Part shown: positions 34,616 to 43,535 of the stretch, piece by piece
Layout: the number at the start of each line of letters is the position of its first letter
Numbering within the stretch: position 1 is the first letter of the stretch
NCBI RefSeq assembly: GCF_002220365.1
Contig: NZ_MTHB01000278.1
Coordinates: forward strand, 1-64,000
Direction: 5' to 3'
DNA length: 64,000 nucleotides
From: Caballeronia sordidicola
Lineage (GTDB): Bacteria > Pseudomonadota > Gammaproteobacteria > Burkholderiales > Burkholderiaceae
The notes under the pieces: generated by a model
What the model was told of the DNA's origin: nothing
Seen by the model: only the letters and a program-made list of their open reading frames with translations
Databases searched by the model: none
Program-made: the position numbers and the translations under genes

Positions 34616-35131
34616 TCACGACCCGTTGCAGGTCGGACTCGACAGATTGCGGAAACGGCTCGGCCAGTCCCCCGACATCGCCGCCTGTGCCGCTGCCAGC
34701 GGCATATCGCCCGTACACACGCAGCGCTTCAGAAACACCGCCAGCCGTTCCTTGCGGCGCTGCCCCGCCCGTCCGTCCCAGCGGCGGATATCAAGGTTCG
34801 CCGCCGCGCTCGGAGAGCCGCCCAGCAGGATTGGCATGCGGTGATCGAGCGCGTAGTCCGAAGCGCTCTGCGGGTCCACATGGCGTTGACTCAGCAGTTG
34901 TTCCTTCTGGCGCTGCAAGGTGTCGAAGGGAGGCAGGACATCGTCGGCATAACCGGGGCGGCAGATCGTGTCCACGATGGTCGACTGGGTCACGCGCGGA
35001 TCGAGCAGCTCGGGTTTTTGCGCGTGAGCCGGCACACCGCTGGCCGCAAGCGCAAGCAGGAACCACACGTTGGCAACACGCCGGCGACTGTGGCGGCGGT
35101 CACGGTTATACGGAAGAAACCTTCTATTCAT
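34616..35131 (-). CDS. Secreted protein with HNH-nuclease-like C-terminal pattern
   Basis: 171 aa. A basic N-terminus, hydrophobic core (VWFLLALAASGVP) and AHA-QK cleavage site near residue 37 indicate export. The mature part contains TICRPGYADDVLPPF, then DYALDHRMPILLGGSPSAAANLDIRRWDG and KRCVCTGDMPLAAAQAAMSGDW. The DHxxPxxLGG...NL spacing resembles small HNH-like proteins in which a CxxGY region precedes an IDHxxPL motif, though the first His is replaced by Asp-His here and activity is uncertain. A periplasmic or secreted location is inferred. No operon partner. Confidence 0.6.
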   Translation of the reverse strand: MNRRFLPYNRDRRHSRRRVANVWFLLALAASGVPAHAQKPELLDPRVTQSTIVDTICRPGYADDVLPPFDTLQRQKEQLLSQRHVDPQSASDYALDHRMPILLGGSPSAAANLDIRRWDGRAGQRRKERLAVFLKRCVCTGDMPLAAAQAAMSGDWPSRFRNLSSPTCNGS

Positions 35132-35294
35132 TCGGCGATCGGGCCGCGCCAGAGACGCAACGGCCCTATGTCGGAGCGAGAGGAGGGGCTAATTAAAACA
35201 CATGCACGTTCCAGGAACGGAATCGGACATTAATCACGACCGTGAAATGACCCGCTCGATCAACGCCAACCGATAGTGAAGCGCCCTGGGCAGC

Positions 35295-38200
35295 TTAGGC
35301 AGAATACTGCTCGAGCGCCGTATCGAGTGCTATTGCTTCGTCGTGGAAACGCTCGTAGGCCGCGCGAATCGCCGCGGTGTCGCAGCCTGGTCCGGGTGCT
35401 ATCGCGCATGCATGCTGCAGGCTCAGGCAGGCATCGGAGAAAGACGTGGCGCCAATCACTAACGCCGCTCCTTTCATCCGATGCGCCAGCTCAAGCAGAC
35501 GATGAAAATCCGCCGATGCAAACACCCGACCCGCCTCCTCGAGATCCTGCCGGTTCGCCGACTTCAATACATCGACGAGGGCGGCGGCTTGATCACCGTA
35601 GCCGTTGAGTTGGTCCTCGTTGAAACGCTGGACCGTGGATGGGAGAGCGGCCGTGCCTGGTTCTACATCCACACGATAGACGGGTTGAGCAGCTTCGGAC
35701 GCTGTATCCGAGGGGCCGTCGACCACGCCGTTCAGTTGCCCGGGATAGGAAACGGACATGCTGAGCGCCGCCGAAACGGCGCGGCCCACGGCCCTGTTCA
35801 CCGGGAAGTTTTGAGTGGGGCCATAGGTATCGGCATGCGCACGGTCTGGCGCGAGGGACCTCGCAGAACTAATCGATGCCGTCGACATATGCATGGGTGC
35901 GGCACCCGACAGGCGATCGAAGAAGGAGCTGGAATCCAATGGTGGCGTCGGATTGCCGGCTCGATCGGCAACGGGCAAAGCGGCGCTGAGCGTGGCGACC
36001 TTCGCCCCCCGCCCATCGTGCATGGCAAGTAGCAGCGCGCGGCGCAGCGCGTCGAGCCCTAGCGGCTTGACGACGCACAACGTCATGCCGGCGTCGAGCG
36101 CTTGAGTCAGCGCCTCGGGCTGCGCGTTCGCGGTCACGCCTATGATGGGCGTCAGCTTTGGTGCGGCGTTGGTACGTGTTAGCGCCCGTTCGCGCGCACG
36201 AATGGCACGCGCAAGATCCTCGCCGCTCATCGTGGGCATAGAACAATCGGTCAGGATCAGGTCAAACGGAGCACCTTCTTGCCGCTGCCCCTCCCAACGC
36301 GCAAAAGCGGCCCCGCCATCGTTCGCGGTTTCAATCACGCAGCCGAGCGTATCTAACTGGCTGGCAAGCAGCATGCGGTTGGCCGGATGATCGTCGACAA
36401 CAAGTACGTGCAGGCCGGGCAAGTCGCGCGTATCGAGCTCGGTTGTGGGTGCGGGCGTAAGCGTCTTTAGCGGCGGGAGGGCTGTAGGCAAGCGTACCCG
36501 CACGGTAAAACGGCTTCCTTGCCCGGGCTTGCTGGACAACCGGATCGTGCCGCCCATCAAGGTCATCAAGCGCCTGCAGATGGTGAGGCCGAGACCGGTG
36601 CCCCCAAAGCGGCCGGGCCGCTCCTGTCGCGCCTGGGCGAACGGCGCGAACAACAACGCTTGCTGATCCGCTGCGATGCCGATCCCGGTGTCCGAGACGG
36701 CGAGCAACAGTTCGCGATGCGTGCTGCGCGCATTGTCACCAAGAGGGCTATGCATGTGGCCCTTTCTCACCGCCCCGATCGCATACTCGAGCGTCACTTG
36801 TCCCGCATCCGTAAACTTGATCGCATTCGACAACAGGTTGCCCAGCACCTGCCTCAGGCGCAGCGCGTCCGCCATCACCCACGCGGGCTCATGCCGATGA
36901 CGACCACGCACGCGCACGACAAGCGCCACGCCTTTGCTGCGCGCCGCCAGTTCATAGATCGCCACCACGCTTTTCACCCATTCGCCAAATTCCAGCGCTC
37001 CAGATGTCAACACGAGCCGCCCGGCTTCGATCTTCGCCATGTCGAGGATATCGTCGATCATTCCAAGCAGATCATGTGCCGCCTGATGCGCCGTGCCCAG
37101 CGCCCGCTGAGTCGATGCGCGGTCACCCGGACTGCGCAATTCGAGTTCGAGAAGTCCGAGCACGGCGTTCATCGGCGTACGGATTTCGTGGCTCATGGTG
37201 GCGAGGAAAGTCGACTTCGCGCGGTTCGCGGTTTCGGCTTCTTCTTTTGCCGCGCGCATCGCCTGTTCGGCCGCCCGCCGTCGTGCAATCTGCGCTTTCA
37301 ACGACGCGGCCCAGCAGATCAGCAGCGCTAACAGGGCCGCACCGAGCACCGCGCCGGAAATGACTTGCGGACGCCGCCGCTCCCACTGGCTATCCGGATG
37401 CTCGACCAGCATCCAGCGGCGGCGAATGGCGTCGATCTCCGTCGGCTGCATGTGTTCGATCGCGCGGTTCATGATCGACAGCAGCATGGGCTGATTACGC
37501 GCGATGAGAAAACCGTGCTGCACGGGCTGATCCGAGAACGCACCCGCGATGACCAGCTTGCCGCGGTACGGATTGCCGACCGCGTAGTTGGCGAAGGTCA
37601 TGTCAATGATGGTTGCATCCGCGTGGCCGTTCACTACGGCGTCGAACTGGCCATTGATCGGCGATGTCTCGATGATACGCACCGAAGGCACGCGCTCGCG
37701 CAACATGCTCATGAGCGCATGATTGCGCCAAAGCGCAACGCGTTTTCCCGCCAGCGCTTGGGCGTTGCGCAGCGGCTCGGCTCCCGCCCGTGTCAAGATC
37801 ACCAGCACGCCTTCGCCATAAGGTTTGCTTGGCGCGAACTGCGGCGGTATCTGTCCCTCGCTCAGTCCGTACGCGATCAGGCTCGCGCGGCCGTCGCTCA
37901 CGTCATTGGTCACCCGCTCTGTCGAACCGCGCAGGCGGCCTTCGAAGCTCAGGCCCGTGAGGGCGCCAATAGCCGACAGCATGTCGATGGCCAGACCCGC
38001 GGGCTTACCGCTTGAATTGCGGAATGTCATGGGCGCAGCGTCTGCATACATGGAGTAATTCACCACCGGATGCGCCGTTATCCACGCGCGTTGCGCATCG
38101 CTCAACGTAAGCGGCTCGGCAAACGTCACTGCGGCGGCAGCGCCACATCGCGCACGCACTTCGAGCAGAAAGCGGGGCGGCAGCGCGGCAAGCGCCGCAT

Positions 38201-38906
38201 CCACGCGTTGACGCTGGATATCTCCTGCGGCATCGGCGGCGAAGGCGAAGCTGTAGCCGGCTTCATCGAATGGCGCAAAGCCCGAGATGGTGAGGTTCAT
38301 CAGGTCCTGGTGATCGATCGTGTAACCCGCCGTGGCCAGATCGCCCACAAACGCGTCCGCATCTCCCAGCGACACAGCCAGCAGCGCACTGAGCGTATCG
38401 CGATAACCTACCGCACGAAGCGCGGGATAAGCGTCGTGCAGCCGGCGCGCCGACGTTTGCTGCTCGACATAAGCAATACGTCCTGAGCGAGGGCCCGCAA
38501 CGCGCCGTTCAACGAAAACTTGCTTGGTCGCAACATAAGGCCGGCTGTAAAGCAGCGCCGGCCCTGCGTCATTGCCGGTCGCACTCGTCGCTGCATCAAT
38601 TCGGTGGTGACGCAGCGCATCCAACATGGCAGAACGGTCAGGAAAGGTCCGCCATTCGAGCGGCCTTTGCAACGCAATGGCCACGCGTTGCGCAAAATCG
38701 GCAGAGACGCCGCGAATGCCCAAACCGGGCTCATCCGGATCGTTCATTTCCATCGGCGGCAATGCGCCCGGGACCGCGCCCACGATAAACGGCTTGGGCG
38801 GTGCGGCATTGGCTGCAATGGAAAGTGCCAGCACACAGGTGAACACTATTGCCCGATGCAACGCCTTGATGCTTTGTAGCGCGACGTGTGTCCTTAGCAA
38901 ACTCAT
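35295..38906 (-). CDS. BvgS-like hybrid sensor histidine kinase
   Basis: 1203 aa. Signal peptide (1-35), two tandem periplasmic solute-binding (Venus flytrap) domains (about 38-262 and 275-500), one transmembrane helix (515-536), HisKA with H573 in ATMSHEIRTPMN, HATPase (GIGIA, FGGTGLGLTI, and a glycine-rich end), a receiver domain (VLVVDDHPANR; acceptor Asp in ILTDCSMPTMSG) and a C-terminal Hpt domain with H1142 in LAHRMKGAALV. This is the full four-step phosphorelay of BvgS/EvgS, but no PAS domain is visible between the membrane helix and HisKA. No response regulator gene is nearby, so its partner is elsewhere. Confidence 0.92.
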   Translation of the reverse strand: MSLLRTHVALQSIKALHRAIVFTCVLALSIAANAAPPKPFIVGAVPGALPPMEMNDPDEPGLGIRGVSADFAQRVAIALQRPLEWRTFPDRSAMLDALRHHRIDAATSATGNDAGPALLYSRPYVATKQVFVERRVAGPRSGRIAYVEQQTSARRLHDAYPALRAVGYRDTLSALLAVSLGDADAFVGDLATAGYTIDHQDLMNLTISGFAPFDEAGYSFAFAADAAGDIQRQRVDAALAALPPRFLLEVRARCGAAAAVTFAEPLTLSDAQRAWITAHPVVNYSMYADAAPMTFRNSSGKPAGLAIDMLSAIGALTGLSFEGRLRGSTERVTNDVSDGRASLIAYGLSEGQIPPQFAPSKPYGEGVLVILTRAGAEPLRNAQALAGKRVALWRNHALMSMLRERVPSVRIIETSPINGQFDAVVNGHADATIIDMTFANYAVGNPYRGKLVIAGAFSDQPVQHGFLIARNQPMLLSIMNRAIEHMQPTEIDAIRRRWMLVEHPDSQWERRRPQVISGAVLGAALLALLICWAASLKAQIARRRAAEQAMRAAKEEAETANRAKSTFLATMSHEIRTPMNAVLGLLELELRSPGDRASTQRALGTAHQAAHDLLGMIDDILDMAKIEAGRLVLTSGALEFGEWVKSVVAIYELAARSKGVALVVRVRGRHRHEPAWVMADALRLRQVLGNLLSNAIKFTDAGQVTLEYAIGAVRKGHMHSPLGDNARSTHRELLLAVSDTGIGIAADQQALLFAPFAQARQERPGRFGGTGLGLTICRRLMTLMGGTIRLSSKPGQGSRFTVRVRLPTALPPLKTLTPAPTTELDTRDLPGLHVLVVDDHPANRMLLASQLDTLGCVIETANDGGAAFARWEGQRQEGAPFDLILTDCSMPTMSGEDLARAIRARERALTRTNAAPKLTPIIGVTANAQPEALTQALDAGMTLCVVKPLGLDALRRALLLAMHDGRGAKVATLSAALPVADRAGNPTPPLDSSSFFDRLSGAAPMHMSTASISSARSLAPDRAHADTYGPTQNFPVNRAVGRAVSAALSMSVSYPGQLNGVVDGPSDTASEAAQPVYRVDVEPGTAALPSTVQRFNEDQLNGYGDQAAALVDVLKSANRQDLEEAGRVFASADFHRLLELAHRMKGAALVIGATSFSDACLSLQHACAIAPGPGCDTAAIRAAYERFHDEAIALDTALEQYSA

Positions 38907-39332
38907 TGGGTGATTGCCTGCGCAAGGCGCCAGACACGCATTCTGAAAGGAGCGTCAGTGTCGCAAATACGAGCGTCCACGCCAATTGGGGAAGTTGAAA
39001 CGGTCAGTCAGCCTAAATGACACAGTCACATTGAGCATGCACGAGGGGTGCCACATCTAGCTATTCGAGGCTAAAGATTCCGTCTGGAATCGAATGCCTG
39101 GCTAACGAAAACGTAAGCCTGGTCATTAACCGAACAGTTAATCATGGAACGCCGCACAGGTCGATCGCACTGATCAAGTGCATTCATTATTGCGAGACAC
39201 GCAATACTATTTCGACAGATTCACGGCTAATGCAACAACACTTCCTTACCTACACTTCAGTGTTGAGATTGTTCAGCATGACCTCATCGGTCCTGGAACA
39301 AACTCGACACACATAAGAGAGGAGATTCCATC
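38907..39332. other. Intergenic region with two dyads, no gene seen
   Basis: 426 bp between the divergent kinase and DUF4148 genes, clearly more AT-rich than the genes. It holds GATTCC-GTCT-GGAATC (39076-39091) and ATTAAC-N6-GTTAAT (39125-39142), both possible regulator sites. A GAGAGGAG ribosome site precedes the DUF4148 start. No convincing ORF or structured RNA was seen. Confidence 0.5.
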
Positions 39333-39653
39333 ATGTTCAAGTCACTGGTTCCCGCAATCGTGCTTGCTTCCGCGCTGGGCGCACCGGCATTCGCTTATGC
39401 GCAAGACGCGGACACGGTAAGCCGTCCTGCGGTCAAGGCCGATCTGCTGCAGATGGAACAATCCGGCTATAACGTCGAAGGTGATCACACCACCTACCCG
39501 GCGCAGACCCAGGCAGCAGAGCAACGCGTGGAAACGACCCGCGGCGTCACTGCGACGTCTTACGGCTCGCCGACAAATGGTTCGTACGCGGCCGGAATGC
39601 GCACCCCCATGGCGCAACTGGACGAAACACATTCGGTGTACTTCGGGCACTAA
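39333..39653 (+). CDS. DUF4148-family secreted protein
   Basis: 106 aa with a Sec signal peptide (MFKSLVPAIVLASALGAPAFAYA, cleavage before QDAD near residue 25). The mature region, VKADLLQMEQSGYN followed by DHTTYPAQTQAAEQRV, is typical of DUF4148 proteins that are abundant in Burkholderiaceae and often stress- or host-responsive. GAGAGGAG lies upstream of the ATG. Monocistronic, with a hairpin 65 bp past the stop. Probably periplasmic; molecular role unknown. Confidence 0.85.
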   Translation: MFKSLVPAIVLASALGAPAFAYAQDADTVSRPAVKADLLQMEQSGYNVEGDHTTYPAQTQAAEQRVETTRGVTATSYGSPTNGSYAAGMRTPMAQLDETHSVYFGH

Positions 39654-39718
39654 GCCAGACATTGACGACCGAATTGCCATCTGGCAAAAATTAACATTTT
39701 AGTTAAATTGAAGTAATT

Positions 39719-39748
39719 GAAGGGAGCCGCCATGTAGCGGCTCTCTTC
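39719..39748 (+). terminator. Hairpin terminator after the DUF4148 gene
   Basis: GAGCCGC (39724-39730) pairs with GCGGCTC (39737-39743) around a 6-nt loop, extended outward after one mismatch by GAAG/CTTC. A short T-rich stretch follows. It lies 65 bp past the stop codon. Confidence 0.6.
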
Positions 39749-39819
39749 GTTTCAACTTCGGCCTGACGGACAGCACGATCCGCACTTTCAAATACACCCG
39801 GCATGCGGCCGCGTCGATC

Positions 39820-40038
39820 TCAGCACGCCCCTCTCTTGGCGTGCTCAGCCGGTCTCTGACAGAAACTGATTTCACCGTTACCATTCAGCAAGGTTCTGTT
39901 GCCGTACCCAATCAGCTCGCTCATTGCGAAACCATGACACGTTAGTGTCACACCGCTCGAACGAGCCATCCGGGCCACGCAATATTCAACCTGACTGATC
40001 AAAACGCCGAGGTTCATCATCGGCGTGACCGTGCTCAT
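39820..40038 (-). CDS. Possible small ORF in a 600-bp gap
   Basis: 72 codons from ATG 40038 with GGGGAA just upstream. The product (MSTVTPMMNLGVLISQVEYC...) contains LTCHGFAMSELIGYGNRTLL but no recognised domain. It occupies part of the 608-bp gap between the DUF4148 and PRC-barrel genes, which otherwise holds a terminator and an 8-bp repeat. The codon pattern is weaker than in neighbouring genes, so it could be chance. Confidence 0.25.
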   Translation of the reverse strand: MSTVTPMMNLGVLISQVEYCVARMARSSGVTLTCHGFAMSELIGYGNRTLLNGNGEISFCQRPAEHAKRGAC

Positions 40039-40090
40039 TCGTTCCCCAATGTGTTTCGTGTCACTCGTATCAAACCGTCCGTTTCGCGGA

Positions 40091-40114
40091 GTCGTCGCGT
40101 CGTCGCGTCGTCGC
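40091..40114. repeat. Three tandem copies of an 8-bp unit
   Basis: GTCGTCGC occurs three times in a row, about 150 bp upstream of the PRC-barrel gene. It is in non-coding sequence and no function is evident. Confidence 0.8.
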
Positions 40115-40261
40115 GTGACGCTCCACCCTTGACCCTCAGCTATCAACTCTTAGCCGATGGTTTTTCCGGCGGTCGGGGCCAAGCGTGTCTCCGGGCTTTC
40201 AAGCCGCAGCCGCGCGGCCCGTGCCGCCTGCCTGCTCATTCACTCGCGCAAGAGGACACAC

Positions 40262-40699
40262 ATGAAAACGAAACTTATCGCAGCGCTCATTGCAGCAGCG
40301 CTGGCTCAAGTCGCCCTTCCTTCGCAGGCGCAAGTTGCCGGCTCGCAGACTCTCGGTATCACCGTGCAGGAATCCACCGCCATCCTGGGCGGCTGGAGTA
40401 TCAAGAAATCCATCCTCAACAAGCCGGTCGTCAATGAAAACGGCGAGCGCGTCGGCGTGATTCACGACATCATCGTGGCGCCGGACAAGTCGGTGTCGTT
40501 TGCGATTGTCGCGGCCAGCCAGTTTGCCGGCGTCTCGCATCACGACGTCGCCATTCCTATCGAGCAACTCGACATAGTCGGCGGCAAGATCGTATTGGCG
40601 GGTGCAACGAAGGCGGCAATCAAGGCGCTGCCAGAGTTTGAGTACGCGAAGATGCCCGCGACGCCGAAACCCCGCGCGGACTTCCCCGACCATCATTAA
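40262..40699 (+). CDS. Secreted PRC-barrel domain protein
   Basis: 145 aa from ATG 40262 (AGAGGA upstream), with the frame open earlier but no better start. Signal peptide MKTKLIAALIAAALAQVALPSQA, then a PRC-barrel (SIKKSILNKPVVNENGERVGVIHDIIVAPDKSVSFAIVAASQFAGVSHHDVAIPIEQL). PRC-barrels are small beta domains that bind RNA-processing, photosynthetic or membrane partners; exported ones in proteobacteria are linked with envelope stress, without an assigned activity. It is monocistronic and converges on the monooxygenase-like gene. Confidence 0.82.
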   Translation: MKTKLIAALIAAALAQVALPSQAQVAGSQTLGITVQESTAILGGWSIKKSILNKPVVNENGERVGVIHDIIVAPDKSVSFAIVAASQFAGVSHHDVAIPIEQLDIVGGKIVLAGATKAAIKALPEFEYAKMPATPKPRADFPDHH

Positions 40700-40776
40700 A
40701 ATTGATTTGAATTGATCGCGGGTTGGCTGCGGCGTTGGGCTGGACGTCGCAGCAAGTGACACACGTCCCGCGAGGG

Positions 40777-41079
40777 TCAGCCCGGCAGCTTCGCTGCCAA
40801 TACATCGATCTTCATGATCTGCGGCGGCGCGGCGAGCAGTTCGCCCGCCTTCGCCAACAGTGCCTCGGCGACCTTGCCGGAAAGATGCGCGTCGCGACCG
40901 GCTTCATCGGGGAAAGCATCGAAGATTCCAAACGTGTTTGCGTTCAACCGCAGCGCGAACCATGCGGTCGTGGCAGGCTCTTGCTCGACGAGCGGGAGGC
41001 CGCCCAACAAGAACGCCTCGACATCCCTCTCCTTTCCGGGTTTTGCTTCCAACCGGACCCACAATGCTGTCTTGACCAT
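40777..41079 (-). CDS. Antibiotic biosynthesis monooxygenase (ABM)-domain protein
   Basis: 100 aa from ATG 41079 (GGAGG 6 nt upstream); the extension to 41124 has no site. MVKTALWVRLEAKPGKERDVEAFL and EPATTAWFALRLNANTFGIFDAFPDEAGRDAHLSGKVAEAL show the dimeric ferredoxin-like ABM fold. Such proteins act as small quinol or heme-handling oxygenases, or have no known activity. It stands alone between the PRC-barrel and catalase genes. The substrate cannot be inferred. Confidence 0.85.
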   Translation of the reverse strand: MVKTALWVRLEAKPGKERDVEAFLLGGLPLVEQEPATTAWFALRLNANTFGIFDAFPDEAGRDAHLSGKVAEALLAKAGELLAAPPQIMKIDVLAAKLPG

Positions 41080-41273
41080 GTCATCCTCCGTGGATTCGCG
41101 TCTTCCATCTGGAAACGCGTACATCGATCATAAAACTTGCGTCGCCTGCGTGGCGGTGCTTATCCGCAAAAGCGCGGCAAGCACCGCAGTAACAGCAGCG
41201 AAAACAGCAGCGAAAAAGGTACCCGCGACTGGACGCCACGGGATCTTTCACATGTCCATACCCTTGGCGCCCA

Positions 41274-43424
41274 TCACGCCGGCACGCTCTCCGCCTTGTC
41301 GGCCCGCGCCCATACTCGATGTTTTGATAACGCTGCAATAAACGCCTTCATCACGTTCTTCGTGTCGCTGCCTACGCTGATGCCTTCGTCACCGGTCGGC
41401 AGATGCGCGGCCGCCAGCACGTCCTCCCCGTCACCCACTGCGCCGATCGCCTTGAGATGCTTGAACGATTCGAGTACGAAGTGGCGGGCATCGCCGGATT
41501 CGGACAGGAGCTTCGCGCTCGCCGCGCCGCCGGCCACCACTACGCCATCGAACATGATCGATGGCAAGCCGAGAATAGTTGCATCGACTTCCACGCCGTC
41601 GCCCAACGTACCTAGCTGCGGCGCGACCACCTTCGCATGCGCGCCTTGCGCTGTCAGCGCATCCTTGATCGCCTTGATGGTGGCAACGTCCGCCCCCTTC
41701 GCGGCAAGAATGGCAACCTTGCGCGTCTTCACCGACGGCTTGGTTTTCGCGACAATGCTCAACGCCGGTGACTCAGCCAGCGACGACTTACCCAATTCCG
41801 CCGCGCTTGCGCTCGCCTTTGGCGCCGGCAGGCCGAGATTATCGGCAACACGCGCGCACAGTTCACTGTCGATATTCGCCAGGATTCCAAGCTGCCGTTC
41901 GCGGATGAACTTGCGCTCGACCTTGCTCAGCTCGAACGAATACGCGCCCACGATGTGATCCTTCTCCGGCTTCGTCATACTGTTCCAGAACAGCGTGGCT
42001 TGCGAATAATGGTCGGCGAACGACTCGCTGCGCTGGCGGATCTTCACGGCATCCACGCGCTCCGGATAGGTCTCGAACCCACCGCCAATCGCAGCGGGTT
42101 CGGTTTCCTTTGGCCAGCCGCTGTCGATGGAATTGGGTTCGTACGAAGCCTGCCCGCGATTCACCGTCATCCGGTGTTTCGCATCGCGCTGGTTGTTGTG
42201 CATCGGCGCGATGGTGCGGTTGATCGGGATCTCATGAAAGTTTGGACCGCCCAGCCGGCTGATCTGCGTGTCCGTGTACGAGAACAAACGGCCTTGAAGC
42301 AGCGGATCGTTCGAGAAGTCGATGCCCGGCACAATGTGCCCCGGACAGAACGCCACCTGTTCCGTTTCCGCGAAAAAGTTATCCGGATTGCGGTTGAGCG
42401 TGAGCTTGCCGAGCATGGTGATCGGGACGATTTCCTCTGGAATGATCTTGGTCGGATCGAGCAGGTCGAAGTCGAACGAATGCTCGTCGTCCTCCTCCAC
42501 AATCTGTACGCCCAGTTCCCACTCGGGATAGTCGCCCATATCGATGGCTTCCCACAGATCGCGCCGATGAAAATCCGCATCCTTGCCGGCCAGCTTCTGC
42601 GCTTCGTCCCACAAGAGCGAGGCCGAACCAATGGTCGGACGCCAGTGGAATTTAACGAACCTGCCCTTGCCCTCTGCATTCACCAGACGAAACGTATGGA
42701 TACCGAATCCTTCCATGGTGCGCAGGCTGCGCGGGATCGCGCGATCCGACATGGTCCACAACACCATGTGCGCGGACTCCGGCACGAGCGAGACGAAGTC
42801 CCAGAATGTGTCGTGGGCTGAGCCGCCCTGCGGCATTTCGTTATGCGGTTCCGGTTTGACTGCATGAACGAAGTCGGGGAACTTGATCGCGTCCTGAATG
42901 AAGAAGACGGGCATGTTGTTACCGACCAGGTCGAAGTTTCCTTCTTCGGTGTAGAACTTGACGGCAAAACCACGCACGTCGCGCACGGTGTCCGCCGAGC
43001 CGCGTGAGCCCTGCACCGTCGAGAATCGTACGTACACCGGCGTTTCCTTGTTCGGGTCAAGCAGGAACGCCGCTTTCGTCAGGTCCGTATGCGCCTTGTA
43101 TGGCTTGAACACGCCATGCGCGGCTGAACCGCGTGCATGCACGATGCGCTCGGGAATCCGCTCGTGATCGAAGTGCGTGATTTTTTCACGCATGATGAAA
43201 TCTTCGAGCAGCGAGGGTCCGCGAGGACCCGCTTTAAGCGTGTTCTGGTTATCGGAAACCTTGACGCCCTGGTTTGTCGTCAGGGCTTGATTCGTCGCGT
43301 CCGAGCGGAACTGCTCGAGACTGTCGAGCTTCGGATTGGTGTTGTTTTGTGAGGGTGTGCGCGCAACTGCGCTGGTATTTTTTGACGGCGCGGGCGCGCC
43401 AGCATTCTTCTTCGAGGTCGGCAT
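41274..43424 (-). CDS. katE: Large-subunit (HPII-type) catalase
   Basis: 716 aa from ATG 43424 (GGAG upstream), rejecting an extension to 43517. It is a clade-2 catalase: heme-side ERIVHARGSAAHGVF with the catalytic His, VRFSTVQGSRGSADTVRDVRGFAVKFYT, the Asn in NMPVFFIQDAIKFPDF, and the proximal Tyr in GRLFSYTDTQISRLGG. The C-terminal 180 residues (RKVAILAAKGADVATIKAI onward) form the DJ-1/GATase-like domain of large catalases. It breaks down hydrogen peroxide in the cytoplasm, often in stationary phase. It lies downstream of two peptidase genes on the same strand, 112 bp after the S10 stop. Confidence 0.95.
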   Translation of the reverse strand: MPTSKKNAGAPAPSKNTSAVARTPSQNNTNPKLDSLEQFRSDATNQALTTNQGVKVSDNQNTLKAGPRGPSLLEDFIMREKITHFDHERIPERIVHARGSAAHGVFKPYKAHTDLTKAAFLLDPNKETPVYVRFSTVQGSRGSADTVRDVRGFAVKFYTEEGNFDLVGNNMPVFFIQDAIKFPDFVHAVKPEPHNEMPQGGSAHDTFWDFVSLVPESAHMVLWTMSDRAIPRSLRTMEGFGIHTFRLVNAEGKGRFVKFHWRPTIGSASLLWDEAQKLAGKDADFHRRDLWEAIDMGDYPEWELGVQIVEEDDEHSFDFDLLDPTKIIPEEIVPITMLGKLTLNRNPDNFFAETEQVAFCPGHIVPGIDFSNDPLLQGRLFSYTDTQISRLGGPNFHEIPINRTIAPMHNNQRDAKHRMTVNRGQASYEPNSIDSGWPKETEPAAIGGGFETYPERVDAVKIRQRSESFADHYSQATLFWNSMTKPEKDHIVGAYSFELSKVERKFIRERQLGILANIDSELCARVADNLGLPAPKASASAAELGKSSLAESPALSIVAKTKPSVKTRKVAILAAKGADVATIKAIKDALTAQGAHAKVVAPQLGTLGDGVEVDATILGLPSIMFDGVVVAGGAASAKLLSESGDARHFVLESFKHLKAIGAVGDGEDVLAAAHLPTGDEGISVGSDTKNVMKAFIAALSKHRVWARADKAESVPA

Positions 43425-43535
43425 CGGGGGAACTCCAGTGTGCAGTTGAAGTGGCGCATTCGACATGCGCTCGTTCGTCCGTTCGCAACTTGTGTTCCCG
43501 CCGATGCCGTGGCTCAAACCCTCGGCAATTGCCCG

